This document shows positions 1 to 9,455 of a DNA stretch of 64,000 nucleotides, one piece after another. Below the pieces are notes generated by a model. It was not told the DNA's origin and ran no database searches. It saw only the letters and a program-made list of their open reading frames with translations. Both the position numbers and the translations under genes were made by a program. Every line of letters begins with the position of its first letter. Within the stretch, counting starts at the first letter, position 1. Source of the DNA: JBFGCT01 sp963825565. GTDB lineage: Bacteria > Actinomycetota > Acidimicrobiia > Acidimicrobiales > Ilumatobacteraceae. The DNA lies in contig CAWGTW010000007.1 of assembly GCA_963825565.1 (NCBI GenBank), positions 248,001 to 312,000 of the forward strand, given 5' to 3'.

Positions 1-28
1 CGAAGGCCTCCCGACCGATGATCGAGGT

Positions 29-484
29 ATGAACGCGATCATCAACACGATCGTGGTGGGCACCGATGGCTCCCCCCAGGCGGCGCAGGCCGTCCGGACC
101 GCCGGTCAGGTTGCTGCCGCGGTCGGAGCAGGCCCGGTCCACATCGTGAGTGCCTGCCGGCGGGTCACGCCCGCCGCACGCGATCGCGCGCTCGCCGAAG
201 TTCCGCGTGAGTTCTGGGACACGCTCGACCTGCACGAGGACACGTGGCGGGCGTTGGGCGACGCGCAGCGCATCCTCGAGGGCTTCGGCCTCGAGGCCGA
301 GGTCCACCTGATCGAGGACCGCCCGACCGACGCGATCATCGATGTCGCCGAGCGCGAGCACGCCGACCTGATCGTGATCGGATCACACGGCTACGGGCCG
401 GCCGGGCGGGCGTTGCACCGCAGCGTCTCGTCACGGCTCGTGCACCGCGCACCGTGCGCCGTCCTCGTCGCCGGCGAGGGCTGA
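29..484 (+). CDS. Universal stress protein (UspA family), single domain
   Basis: A 151-residue protein covering one Usp domain. The N-terminus NTIVVGTDGS is the typical first beta strand and nucleotide-facing loop. The C-terminal IVIGSHGYGPAGRALHRSVS matches the G-x2-G-x9-G-S/T ATP-binding signature of ATP-binding Usp proteins, and the end APCAVLVAG is the usual last strand. The ATG has a GAGG-like sequence just upstream. Usp proteins are soluble stress proteins and the exact role here is unknown. The gene converges on the next one; the two stop codons are 12 bp apart in a CCGGCCGG-containing inverted repeat. Confidence 0.9.
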   Translation: MNAIINTIVVGTDGSPQAAQAVRTAGQVAAAVGAGPVHIVSACRRVTPAARDRALAEVPREFWDTLDLHEDTWRALGDAQRILEGFGLEAEVHLIEDRPTDAIIDVAEREHADLIVIGSHGYGPAGRALHRSVSSRLVHRAPCAVLVAGEG

Positions 485-496
485 CCGGCCGGCCGA

Positions 497-838
497 TCAG
501 GGTTCGACGACGATCCAGCCGCGCCGCTGCAGTTCGGCCGCGAGCAGTTCGTCAGACGCATCGCGCAGCGCCCGTTCCGCGGCCGTCGCCCGGGTCGGGC
601 GGGCGGCCGGTCGGGCGGGCTCCGCCGGCGAAGCTCCCTCGTGGGCGATCTGCTCGAGCCGATCGATGAACGCCGCCGCCTCGTCGTGGGTGAACTTCCC
701 CCCGGCCTGCCGTTGGGTGAAGCCCATCGGCCCCCGAGCGTCGCGGAAGTCGTCGTGGCCCGCTTCCTGGAGCAGCCCGAGGAGTTCTCGGAGTTGCTTG
801 GAGGAGGCCGGGGGTCCTGACGGTTGACCGAACGACAT
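497..838 (-). CDS. Small conserved hypothetical protein
   Basis: A 113-residue soluble protein I cannot assign to a family. It begins MSFGQPSGPP. A helical segment with the motif GFTQRQAGGKFTHDEA follows, then a Pro/Ala/Arg-rich linker at about residues 70-85 and a C-terminal helix ending ELQRRGWIVVEP. The reading frame extends upstream, but the Arg-rich composition there is not protein-like, so I start at the ATG at 838. There are no membrane segments and no signal peptide. It may be a nucleic-acid-associated or adaptor protein, but nothing in the sequence proves that. Confidence 0.6.
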   Translation of the reverse strand: MSFGQPSGPPASSKQLRELLGLLQEAGHDDFRDARGPMGFTQRQAGGKFTHDEAAAFIDRLEQIAHEGASPAEPARPAARPTRATAAERALRDASDELLAAELQRRGWIVVEP

Positions 839-884
839 GCCGTTCAGTCTGGCAGCACGGTGCACTCCGTCCCCCGCCCTCGCG

Positions 885-2042
885 TCATCCGTGCGGGACG
901 ACGAGCGCCTTGTCACCCGATGCCATCCGGGCGTAGCGGCGGACATGCTCGGGGTCGACGACGTCGGTGAGCGAGATGCGAGTGCCGTACGAACTGGCGA
1001 ACGTGGTCGTGATCTCCGCGGCGACGCGGCGGCGGAGCCGATCCGCGCCCGCTTGACCGATCGACGCGAGGAACGGCGTCAGCAGCCACCCCCCGACCGA
1101 CCACGTCATCCCGAAGTCGCGCCGGAGCACGGTCGGGCCACGGTCGAGCGCGCCGTAGATGTAGACCTGCTTGTGGGTCGACGAGCCGTAGCGGCTGAAC
1201 GCACCCGCTCGCTCCCCCGCGACGGTCTCCATGCACGACAGCAGCGTGCTCGCCATCTCGCCGCCGCCGATCGCATCGAACGCAATCGTCGCCCCGGTCG
1301 CCCGGAGGGCGTCGGTCAGATCGTCGCGGAACGTCTCGGTGCTCGCATCGCACACGTGCCGGGCGCCCTCGGCGCGCAACCGCTCGACGTGCTCGGCTCG
1401 GCGCACGATGTTGACCAGCCCGATGCCGTCTGCGACACAGATCCGGTTCAGCATCAGCCCGAGATTCGACGCCCCGACGGTGTGCACGAGCGCGTTGTGA
1501 CCCTCGGCGCGCATCGTCTCGACCATACCGAGCGCGGTCAGCGGGTTGACGAACGCCGCCGCCGCGTCGGCCGGGTCGGTGCCGTCGGCCATGACGAGGC
1601 ACTGCGCGGCCGGCAGCGTGCGGTACTCGGCGTAGGCGTTGCCCGAGAGGAAGCCGACCACCTTCCCGAGCAGCGCCTCCGCGTCGGCCGACGGGCCGGT
1701 GGCGATCACCGTGCCGCCCCCTTCGTTGCCGACCGGCATCGGCGTGCCGACCCGCCCCGCCTGCGCGGCGAGCGCCGCCGGCGCGACCGACGCGGTGACG
1801 CCCGGCAGGTCGTCGCGCTGGACCGATGTCGCGGTCGCCACGTCGGCAGCGGCGAACATCATCCCGAGATCGGACGGGTTGATCGGCGCCGCCTCGACGC
1901 GCACCACCACCTCGTGGTCGCCCGGCGGCGGAACCCGCGATCGGTGCAACGCCAGTGTGACGGTCGCATCGTCGGCGAGGGTCGAGCGGAGTTCGAGCGC
2001 GGTCTCGGGAACCGGAAGAGGTGAACGATCGGAGGAAGCCAC
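885..2042 (-). CDS. Zinc-independent alcohol dehydrogenase / quinone oxidoreductase-like protein (MDR superfamily)
   Basis: A 385-residue medium-chain dehydrogenase/reductase. The N-terminal GroES-like half contains VVVRVEAAPINPSDLG and GNEGGGTVIATG. The C-terminal Rossmann half contains HTVGASNLGLMLNRI in place of the common AASGVG loop. The catalytic-zinc cysteine/histidine set is not seen, so it is probably an NADPH-dependent enoyl or quinone reductase type. The start is a GTG at 2042 preceded by GAGGATGGAG; longer frames upstream are shadows. It lies 20 bp after the PLP lyase gene on the same strand, so the two are probably co-transcribed. The substrate is unknown. Confidence 0.8.
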   Translation of the reverse strand: MASSDRSPLPVPETALELRSTLADDATVTLALHRSRVPPPGDHEVVVRVEAAPINPSDLGMMFAAADVATATSVQRDDLPGVTASVAPAALAAQAGRVGTPMPVGNEGGGTVIATGPSADAEALLGKVVGFLSGNAYAEYRTLPAAQCLVMADGTDPADAAAAFVNPLTALGMVETMRAEGHNALVHTVGASNLGLMLNRICVADGIGLVNIVRRAEHVERLRAEGARHVCDASTETFRDDLTDALRATGATIAFDAIGGGEMASTLLSCMETVAGERAGAFSRYGSSTHKQVYIYGALDRGPTVLRRDFGMTWSVGGWLLTPFLASIGQAGADRLRRRVAAEITTTFASSYGTRISLTDVVDPEHVRRYARMASGDKALVVPHG

Positions 2043-2062
2043 GACTCCATCCTCGCAGGCGA

Positions 2063-3493
2063 TCAGCCGATCTTGTCGAGCGCAGCCGGCGCAGCCTCGC
2101 GCCCGCTGCCGCGCCGTGGCACGCTCTGTTGTTCGTCCATCATCTGCGCCATCACCGCCCGGATGAACTCGTCGGCCTCCGCGGTGAGGCCACCGGCGAT
2201 TCCCCCGTAGATCGCGCCGCTCTTCGGTGGGTCGGTCGGGCGCGAGGAGGCGAAGGCGACAGCGTCGGCGAGATCGGTGGCGAAGCGCTCGACGACCCCG
2301 GGCTGCACCTGCGGGCGGGTGACCGCCATGTGGATCGCGTCCGGATACTGCTGGCCGTTGAACCGCCAGCCGCGCTCCCGCATCACGTCGTTGACGTGGT
2401 AGATGTCGAAGTCGTCGCTCGTGAAGCTGAAGCAGAAGCTGGGCTCGCCGATCACCCGCAGTCCTGGCAGGCCGCGCACGACGTCCTGCATCGCGAACGC
2501 CGTCTCGAAGATCCCCCTGGCGTGCTCCAGGTATCCCTCGCGTCCGAGGCTGACCATCGACGCCCACGTCGCGGCCAACAAGCCACCCGACCGCGAGCCC
2601 TCGATGCCCGGCGAGCAGTACTTGCCGCCGGTCCAGTCGGTCATGAAGAAGTACTGGCCGTTGCGCAGCGCTCGGTCGGCGAACGCCAGCACCGACGTGC
2701 CCTTGAATCCGTACCCGTACTTGTGGGTGTCGGCCGAGATGGTGGTCACGCCCGGCACCCGGAAGTCCCAGCGCGGCAGGTCGTAGCCGAGGGCCTCCCC
2801 CCACGGCAGGATGAATCCGCCGAGGCAGCCGTCGACGTGCAGCCCGATGTCGCGTTCGACGGCGATCGCGCCCATCTCCTCGATCGGATCGATCGTGCCG
2901 TAGCCGTAGTTCGTCGCCGACCCGACGATCGCCACCGTCGACCCGTCGATCAGCCCGGTCAACGCATCGACGTCGCAACGCGTCGTCTGGGGGTCGACCG
3001 GCGCCCGCCGCACCTCGACGCCGAGCAGGTGCCCCGCCTTGTCGAAGGCCGGGTGCGCTGTCTCCGGCTTGACGATGTTCGGCCGCTCGATCCCCCGCTC
3101 GCTGCCGCGCTCGCGGTAGGCGAGTACGGCGTGCAGGATGCTCCCGCTCCCGCCCGAGGTGACCATCCCGGCCGGCTCGCCCTCGCCGCCCGCCCCGGCG
3201 TTGAGCAGGTCGAGGGTCATCGCGATGATCTCCCCCTCGAACCGCGTGGCGCTCGGGCACAGGTCGCGCTGGAGGGCGTTGACGTGGGCGAACGACTCGA
3301 AGACCTGCCCGAGGAAGCGGTAGTGGTCGTGGTCGCCGCAGTACATCGTCCCCGAGCAGGTGCCCTGCTCCCAGGCCCGATCCTCCTCGTGCGCGAGCGC
3401 CTGCAGCTCGGCGACGATCTCGGCGCGGTCGCGTCCGGCCGCCGGAAGGGTCGAGTTGACCCGAAAGCGATCGGCGTACGGATAGCTGCTCAT
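2063..3493 (-). CDS. PLP-dependent group II decarboxylase family enzyme, sphingosine-1-phosphate-lyase-like
   Basis: A 476-residue fold-type I PLP enzyme. The PLP-lysine motif is SADTHKYGYGFKGTS, very close to the eukaryotic and bacterial sphingosine-1-phosphate lyase signature. GTCSGTMYCGDHDHY near the N-terminus and TSGGSGSILHAVLAYR around residue 115 also fit this clade. S1P-lyase relatives cleave a C-C bond in phosphorylated amino alcohols; others in the family decarboxylate aromatic amino acids or glutamate. The ATG at 3493 overlaps the upstream kinase stop (TGATG) and has GGAGG six bases before it, so the two genes are translationally coupled. The physiological substrate is not known. 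Confidence 0.85.
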   Translation of the reverse strand: MSSYPYADRFRVNSTLPAAGRDRAEIVAELQALAHEEDRAWEQGTCSGTMYCGDHDHYRFLGQVFESFAHVNALQRDLCPSATRFEGEIIAMTLDLLNAGAGGEGEPAGMVTSGGSGSILHAVLAYRERGSERGIERPNIVKPETAHPAFDKAGHLLGVEVRRAPVDPQTTRCDVDALTGLIDGSTVAIVGSATNYGYGTIDPIEEMGAIAVERDIGLHVDGCLGGFILPWGEALGYDLPRWDFRVPGVTTISADTHKYGYGFKGTSVLAFADRALRNGQYFFMTDWTGGKYCSPGIEGSRSGGLLAATWASMVSLGREGYLEHARGIFETAFAMQDVVRGLPGLRVIGEPSFCFSFTSDDFDIYHVNDVMRERGWRFNGQQYPDAIHMAVTRPQVQPGVVERFATDLADAVAFASSRPTDPPKSGAIYGGIAGGLTAEADEFIRAVMAQMMDEQQSVPRRGSGREAAPAALDKIG

Positions 3494-5043
3494 CACTGAC
3501 CTCCGTGGAACGCGTTGAGGGCTTCACTGATCGGGCGCAGCGCCTCGAAGGCGGCCTCGAACTGCTGCTGGTGCACGTCGTACAGCGCACGGTGGGCCGG
3601 GCGGGGCGCGTACCGGGGGCCGAGCTCGACGCCGGCCTCGACATCGGCGCGCGCGAGCCCACCGCTGCGGGCCAGCGCCAGCCGAGCGGTCGTCCTGGCG
3701 ACCGCCGTGTCGGGGTCGACCGCCGGCGCGATCGGTCGGTCGAGGACGTCGGCGAGGATCTGGCACCACTGCGGTGACCGGGCAGCCCCGCCGACGAAGG
3801 CCAGCTCCTCGATCGGCCGACCGGTGAAGGCCTCGACGTGCGGGAGCAGCCACGCCAGGTTGTGGGCGACCCCCTCGGTGACCGCCCGCACCAGGTCGAC
3901 CCGGCGCGTCGCCAGCGACACGTTGATGAACCCACCTCGCATCTCGGTATTCGCGCTCGGCGCGAGCGAACCGCCCAGCCACGGCAGGAAGAGCGCTCCC
4001 CCGGCGCCCGGCACCGTCCCGGCCAGCGCGTCGTCGAGCCGGTCGAACAGCCGGTCGGTGCCGTGCTCGGCGAGCGCGTCCGCGGCGTACACGATCTGGT
4101 CGAGGACGTACTCGACGAGGCGGCCACCGAAGCCGTTCTCGGCGAACACGAGGTAGCGGTCGAGTCCGAGGCCGGGCATCGAGAGGATCTCGTGGTCGAT
4201 GTCGGTGCCCTTGGCCGCCACCGAGTCGACGAGGACGCTCGTCGTACCGATCGCAAGCCCTGCCCGCCCCGGCCGCACGATCCCGGCGGCAACGCCGAGC
4301 AGTGCCGTGTCGTTGCATCCTGCGTAGACCACCGCCGACGACGGGAGTCCGAGCGCGTGGGCCACCGTCGGCGTGACGGTGCCGACCGCCTCGTCGACGC
4401 CGATCAGCGGCGGGAGGCGGGAGTCGTCGATGCCGGCCGACGTGACGAGATCGCGGTCATAGCGGATCGCGCCGAGCGACCGGTTGTCACAGAGCTGCGA
4501 CATGAACATCGAGTGCTGCGTGGCTGTGATCCGGCCGGTCAGGCGGGCGGTGACGTAGTCCATCGGCTCGAGGTACGCCGTCGCCCTGGCGTGGACGTCG
4601 GGACGGTCGTACTGCAGATGGAGCAGATGAGCAAGCGCCAATCCCCCACCGACGGGCGGGATCCCGTGCCGGTCGAGCCAGAGCACGAACGCGTCCGGGT
4701 CGCGCTCCATGATCGCGAACGAGCGGTCGGTGCCGCGATGGTCGCTCCACATCACCATCGACCCGACTGGCTCGCCGGCGCTGTCGACGGGGACGATCGA
4801 GGAGTACTGGCTGCAGACGCCGATCGCCCCGACCGAGCGCGCCAGGTCCGGGGAGGCCGCCGTCAGCTCACGGATCGCATCGACCGCCGCCGCCCACAGC
4901 GCACCCGCATCCTGCTCGACCGCGTCACCCTGGCGGTCGGTCCGAAGCGCTCGCTGGCTGCAGCCGGCCGGCGAGCCGTCGGCGGCGACGAGCACCGCCT
5001 TGACATTCGTCGTCCCCAGGTCGAGCCCGACCGCTGCGGTCAC
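3493..5043 (-). CDS. FGGY-family carbohydrate kinase (xylulokinase-like)
   Basis: A 516-residue kinase of the FGGY family. GLDLGTTNVKAVLV at the N-terminus is the phosphate-1 loop. GLAIGTTSVLVDS near residue 260 is the second phosphate-binding segment and AFVGGAARSPQWCQILADV the adenosine region. The overall layout matches xylulokinase, but specificity cannot be read from sequence. The GTG at 5043 is chosen because the conserved domain starts immediately after it. It is the first gene of a three-gene unit, so the likely order of reactions is phosphorylation, then PLP-dependent cleavage, then reduction. That order is an inference from gene order. Confidence 0.85.
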   Translation of the reverse strand: MTAAVGLDLGTTNVKAVLVAADGSPAGCSQRALRTDRQGDAVEQDAGALWAAAVDAIRELTAASPDLARSVGAIGVCSQYSSIVPVDSAGEPVGSMVMWSDHRGTDRSFAIMERDPDAFVLWLDRHGIPPVGGGLALAHLLHLQYDRPDVHARATAYLEPMDYVTARLTGRITATQHSMFMSQLCDNRSLGAIRYDRDLVTSAGIDDSRLPPLIGVDEAVGTVTPTVAHALGLPSSAVVYAGCNDTALLGVAAGIVRPGRAGLAIGTTSVLVDSVAAKGTDIDHEILSMPGLGLDRYLVFAENGFGGRLVEYVLDQIVYAADALAEHGTDRLFDRLDDALAGTVPGAGGALFLPWLGGSLAPSANTEMRGGFINVSLATRRVDLVRAVTEGVAHNLAWLLPHVEAFTGRPIEELAFVGGAARSPQWCQILADVLDRPIAPAVDPDTAVARTTARLALARSGGLARADVEAGVELGPRYAPRPAHRALYDVHQQQFEAAFEALRPISEALNAFHGGQ

Positions 5044-5111
5044 CGCTCCATCATGGCCCTGGGAACTGCACCGGACAAACACCCGCCCGCCGGTGCCGAC
5101 CGGGGATCACG

Positions 5112-5507
5112 TCATCGTGACAGCCTGACGATCTTCCAGCCGACCAGGGCGCTCGTGTCGCAGGAGTCCGCAGTCGTGATCAAGATCAGCTCGTCGGCCT
5201 CGGCCACCTCGGGGTAGGCCTCGATCCCGTCGAACGTGCACGGGGCGAACGGCTCGACGCCGGTCAGGGCCAGCTCGGACTGCCAGGAGTGCACTGGCCG
5301 CTTCTCGGTGGCGAGGCCGAACTCGGCGTAGTCCCGGTTGTCGATCCGGTCGAGCTCGTCGGGCACCAGCGTCCACACGGAACGCATCGGGAACGAGCTG
5401 TCGACGACGACGAACACGCGCGTCGTGTCGCGGGCGAGCGACGTGACGACCGCGAAGCCACCGAACACGACGGCGACGATCGCGATCCAGATCGCGAGCG
5501 GCTTCAC
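5112..5507 (-). CDS. Small membrane-anchored protein with a VWA-like start
   Basis: A 131-residue protein with one N-terminal membrane segment (about residues 4-22, IWIAIVAVVFGGFAVV) and an extracytoplasmic remainder. After the anchor, VFVVVDSSFPMRSVW resembles the first strand and metal-binding loop of a von Willebrand A domain, but the DxSxS motif is degenerate. The strand VAEADELILITTADSC would fit a later VWA strand. It follows the VWA lipoprotein gene by 3 bp, so it belongs to the TelA operon. It may be a divergent VWA partner of that lipoprotein; this is inferred from position and weak similarity. Confidence 0.7.
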   Translation of the reverse strand: MKPLAIWIAIVAVVFGGFAVVTSLARDTTRVFVVVDSSFPMRSVWTLVPDELDRIDNRDYAEFGLATEKRPVHSWQSELALTGVEPFAPCTFDGIEAYPEVAEADELILITTADSCDTSALVGWKIVRLSR

Positions 5508-5510
5508 CGG

Positions 5511-7197
5511 TCAGCCACCGGCGTTGAACAGCGCAGCGATCTTGAACTCGACATCTTCCTCGCTGGCGTTGATGCTCGCCGCCTCGACGAGCGACGACAA
5601 CCGGCCCAGCTCGTCGAGGTCGGCCTCGAAGCCGACGGTGTACACCGGGACCCGCAGGCCGGCGATCACGTTGTCGACCTGGTCGAACGACAGCCCGGCG
5701 GTCGTCTCGCCGTCGGACAGCACGACCAGGATCGGCTTGATGTCGGGGTTCGCCGCGACCTCGGCCTCGAGCATCGACAGCCCGAGCACGATCCCGTCGT
5801 ACATCGCCGTGCCCCCGCCGGGGCTCAGGTCCTCGCCGAGCGCGGCGTAACGCGCCCTGCTGGTTGAGATCGAACTCGTCGATCGGCAGCCGCAACCTCG
5901 CGGTGTCGTTGAACTCGACCACGCCGACCCTGGTCTCGGGCTTGATGAACTCGCGGGCGGACAGCATCGCGGTCTTGAGCGACTGGATCTTGGTTCCCTC
6001 CATCGAACCGCTGACGTCGACGACGAACACGGTTGACACCGGCCGCCCACCGTCCTTCTTGTCCTTCCAGACCGCTTGCGCGTCGATCAGCGTCGACCCG
6101 GAGGGCACCGCCACATCCGACGTGTAGGGCGGCGGGTCGAACCCGTACTCGACGGCCAGCGCCTCGTACTCGGGCCGCTCGGAGAACTGGGCGAACAGCT
6201 CGAGCACCTCGAGCTCTTCGGGTCGCAGGTCACCGACGCCGTAGAGGGGGTTGTCGTGCGGGACGCCGAAGGGGATGAACTCGAACCCGGAGCTGAGCGA
6301 GTCGGTGTTGACGTAGGTCTGGTACTCCATCACGAACGTGTCGAGGGTGCCGGTGTCGTTCTCGACCGAGTCGCGCATCTGCAGGGTCGTCAGCGCGACG
6401 AACGGGACCCGACGCTGGAACTGCTCGAAGACGCTGGCGACGTCGGGTGCCGTCAGGCGGGCCTCGTCGCCCTCGGCGATCGCGTCGAGCACGGTGATCA
6501 GGAAGTTGAGCCCGGTGCTCGACGCGAACGGGTCGGTGTAGCCCATGACGAGGTCGCCGGCGATCACCGCGTCGACCAACGTGGCCGCGGTCAGCTCGCC
6601 GTAGGTCGCGCGCAGCTCGTCCGCGGTCGCGGTCTTCATCACGATCCCGGCGACGTTCGGCACGGTCTGCGACCGCACCTCGGTCATCGGCTGGAACTCC
6701 GCCGCCATCTCGATCCACAGCTGGTTGGACGGGCTGAACGCCTGCGGAACACCCTTTCCGCTGGCGATGAACTGGTAGCCGGTGCCCGATGCGATCCGGC
6801 GCAGGTCGACGCCGGCGGTGCTGCCGTCAGCGAGCGTGACGTTGGCGTCGTTGAACGCCTGGGCGACCTCGGTCATCCACCCGTCGGTGCCCTCGCCGGA
6901 CTTCTCGGTCGACGCGAAGATCTCCACGACGTGATCGGCGGTCTGCGGGGCGGCCACGATGATCTCGAACTCGTCGATCGGCGGGAGGGTCTCGGCGAGG
7001 TTGCCACCGGTCGGCGGTGGGATCGACGCGCTCCGGGTGACCGGGTCGTCGACCCAGTCGATGTTGTCGGCCAGCCGGTTGAGCCGGGACAACGCCTCTC
7101 CTTGGTCGAGCGGTGCCCCGCCACCGTCGGAGCCGCAGGCGGTGAGGACCAGGCCCACGACGAGCGCCACGGCGAACGGCCTGGCGGCGAGCCTCAT
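5511..7197 (-). CDS. Solute-binding-like plus VWA lipoprotein (apparent frameshift near 5856)
   Basis: A secreted lipoprotein of about 561 residues once one base is skipped. It starts MRLAARPF, with a hydrophobic stretch and lipobox VLTACGS. Residues about 70-370 resemble an extracellular solute-binding domain. A VWA domain follows, with an intact MIDAS: DVSGSM (DxSxS), GGGTAMYDG (Thr) and LSDGE (Asp). The frame breaks after IDEFDLNQQ; the sequence continues in another frame as ARYAALGEDLSPGGG to the stop at 5511. Removing one G from the GGG run at 5855-5857 restores the gene. The ATG overlaps the TelA stop (ATGA). It probably acts outside the membrane with TelA. Confidence 0.85.
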
Positions 7198-8405
7198 GAC
7201 GACGGCTCCGCGCCCGAGTCGGGCTCCAGCCGGGTCGCCGCGGCACGGCCGCTCTCCATGCGGTCGATCGCCGCCTCGCTCTGCGCGGTGAGCTGGTCGA
7301 GCTCGAGGATCGTGCTGGCCATCGTCGGCAGCGCTTCGCGCCGGTACATCGAGATCTCGTCGAGAGCGATGTCGATGTCCTCGAAGGCGGTGCGCAGCGC
7401 GTCCATGTCGAGCATCGTGCCCGATGCCTGCTGGTGGATCGCCGCGCCCTGCGTCTTCAGCCGGGCGGCCGTACCGGCGATCATCTCCGACGTGGTCGTG
7501 TTGATCGCCTCGATCTTGTCGAGCACGATCTTCTGGTGGGCGAGCGCCAGGGCGACGGTGACGGCGACCTGCAACGCGCTGATCGTGACGTCGAGGGCCC
7601 GATTGACACCGCGGATCAGCTCCCGGTTGTTGCGGATGATCAGCTCGGTCGCCAGCACGCCCTGCTGGTTGACCGCGAGCTGCTGCTGGAGGTCGACGGT
7701 CCGTTGGCGGATGGCGAAGAGGATGTCCTCCTCGACGAACTGCCGACGCGGGTCGTCGACGGAGATCTCGCGCTCCAGCTTCGTGACGACGGCGGCGTCG
7801 AGCGCCTGGGCCAACGCCACTTGCTCGGTCAGCGACATCGTCAGCTCGCGCATCTGCTTCTGGTCCTCGCTCAGCGTGATGTTGTCGCGCTTGAGCTGAT
7901 CGCGGCCGTTCTCGAGCGAGCGGACGATCGCATCGATCTGGGTCTGGGAACTCTCGTAGCGCATGAAGTAGCGCTTCAGCGGCGTCCCGACCCCGGGCAG
8001 CCGGCCGACGAGCCGGGTGAACCAGCCAGCCTCCATGTCGACCTTGCCGGGATCGAGCTCCTCGACCTCGATGCGCAGGTCGGACAGCGACTTGGCGACC
8101 GGTCCGCCGTCCTCGCTGGCGTGGGAGATGTCGCGCAGCGGTGCCTGGAGCATCCGACTGCGCGCCGCGGACCGCTGCTGGAGGTCGCGGCCCATCGAGT
8201 CGATCGCCTCCCTTGCAGCGTTGCGCGAGTCCTCGTCGGCCGGGTCGACGGCGAGCAGCCGGTCGACCTGTTCGACGGCCTTGGCCTGCAGCTCGTCGCC
8301 TGGTTCGGGTTCGGGGAGTGCGAGCTCGGCCTTGGTCTCCTCGACGTTCAGCTCCAGGCTGAGCGCGGGGAGCAGCGACCCCGATGTGTTGGCTGCGTCG
8401 GTCAT
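7194..8405 (-). CDS. TelA/KlaA family protein (toxic anion resistance)
   Basis: A 403-residue soluble, mostly alpha-helical protein. The family signature is clear: LVGRLPGVGTPLKRYFMRYES around residue 130, then long coiled-coil helices, the segment QQQLAVNQQGVLATELIIRNNRELIRG, and TTSEMIAGTAARLKTQGAAIHQQ near the C-terminus. TelA proteins were named for tellurite resistance on plasmid RK2, but chromosomal copies are linked to envelope stress and their biochemical role is unsettled. The gene is second in a four-gene operon and overlaps the downstream lipoprotein gene by 4 bp. Confidence 0.93.
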   Translation of the reverse strand: MTDAANTSGSLLPALSLELNVEETKAELALPEPEPGDELQAKAVEQVDRLLAVDPADEDSRNAAREAIDSMGRDLQQRSAARSRMLQAPLRDISHASEDGGPVAKSLSDLRIEVEELDPGKVDMEAGWFTRLVGRLPGVGTPLKRYFMRYESSQTQIDAIVRSLENGRDQLKRDNITLSEDQKQMRELTMSLTEQVALAQALDAAVVTKLEREISVDDPRRQFVEEDILFAIRQRTVDLQQQLAVNQQGVLATELIIRNNRELIRGVNRALDVTISALQVAVTVALALAHQKIVLDKIEAINTTTSEMIAGTAARLKTQGAAIHQQASGTMLDMDALRTAFEDIDIALDEISMYRREALPTMASTILELDQLTAQSEAAIDRMESGRAAATRLEPDSGAEPSS

Positions 8406-8459
8406 GCGAGTGCTCCCTTTTCTGGTGGCGTCGCCGGCGGCACGCGTACGGCTGAACGG

Positions 8460-9215
8460 TCAGTCTGCATATCTGCTCGCCCGGTCGGCCAGCTCTTCCA
8501 GCGCGGCCATCGCCGCGTCGGCGTCCTCGGGCCGCTTGCCGATCGGCACGTCGGCGAGCGCCGTCGTCGTCCGGTCGAGCGCGGTCAGCGCCGACTCGTT
8601 CTGGGCCAGCAGCTGCGCGATCCGCTTGCGCTGCGCGGTGCGGAGGTCGCGACGCCGGACGAGCGAGGTCCGCTCGCGCTCGCTCGACTCGACGTCGCTG
8701 TCGTCGGTGTCCAGCTCCCCGAGCCGGCGGTCGATGTACGCCTCGTCGATCGTGCTGATGCTCTGGTACGCGACGGCGACCTCGTGCAGGTTGTCGAGCG
8801 CCGAGGCGAACACCTGTTGGGCCGACCCGAGATAGCGCGCGTAGGTCAGCTCCCCTTCGTCCAGCCGCCGTTCGAGCACGCTGATCAGCGTCGCCCGCTT
8901 GTCCTGCAGCGCCTGGAGCTGTTCGGTGGGCTGGGTATCCTCGATCGCGTCGAGCTCGGCGGCCAGGGCGGCGATCTCATCCGGATCGACCTCCTCGACC
9001 CGCGGGATCGCGAACTGGAGCTCGGACAGCGTGCCGGTCGCCGACATCGTGAGTGGCCAGGCGATGGCCGCCACGATCGCCAGGACGACGAGGGCGACGG
9101 CGAACACCCCCGGCGGATCGAGCAGCGTCAGGATCGCCCACACGGTGACGGCGAGCACCACGGCGACGACCCACGTCGCCGGGTAGGACACGATCGCTCG
9201 CCACCAACTCTTCAT
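8460..9215 (-). CDS. Membrane-anchored coiled-coil protein of the TelA operon
   Basis: A 251-residue protein with two N-terminal membrane segments (about residues 13-32 and 37-56) and a long charged helical tail. Heptad-like stretches include DEIAALAAELDAIEDTQ and RRDLRTAQRKRIAQLLAQN. I see no catalytic motif. It is the first gene of the operon and lies 54 bp before telA. In Bacillus the TelA homologue sits next to XpaC, also a membrane/coiled-coil protein, so this may be a functional analogue, although I cannot show homology. It would place TelA at the membrane. Confidence 0.75.
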   Translation of the reverse strand: MKSWWRAIVSYPATWVVAVVLAVTVWAILTLLDPPGVFAVALVVLAIVAAIAWPLTMSATGTLSELQFAIPRVEEVDPDEIAALAAELDAIEDTQPTEQLQALQDKRATLISVLERRLDEGELTYARYLGSAQQVFASALDNLHEVAVAYQSISTIDEAYIDRRLGELDTDDSDVESSERERTSLVRRRDLRTAQRKRIAQLLAQNESALTALDRTTTALADVPIGKRPEDADAAMAALEELADRASRYAD

Positions 9216-9455
9216 CGCGTTGACGCTCGCTGACTGACGATGGAGTTCGGGTTCGGAGTCCGCCCTGTTCGGTCGATCACGGCGTCCTCACGATACCCGG
9301 TCCGGGCGTTCGACGACATCGATCCCCGCCCGGCTCCGCCGACCCTTCCCCCACCGAGGTCCCCCGCCACGACGTCGCCCGGCGCAGCATTCTGCGGCAG
9401 AGCGGCCGAGCCGACCGGAACCGCCGGAAGCGGACCGTGTGCCACCCTGGTGGTG

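Noticed and set aside
885..4292. A minus-strand frame of 1135 codons spanning three genes
   Set aside because: Only its last ~385 codons look like protein (the MDR dehydrogenase); the rest is out of frame with the kinase and PLP enzyme, which are clearly real.
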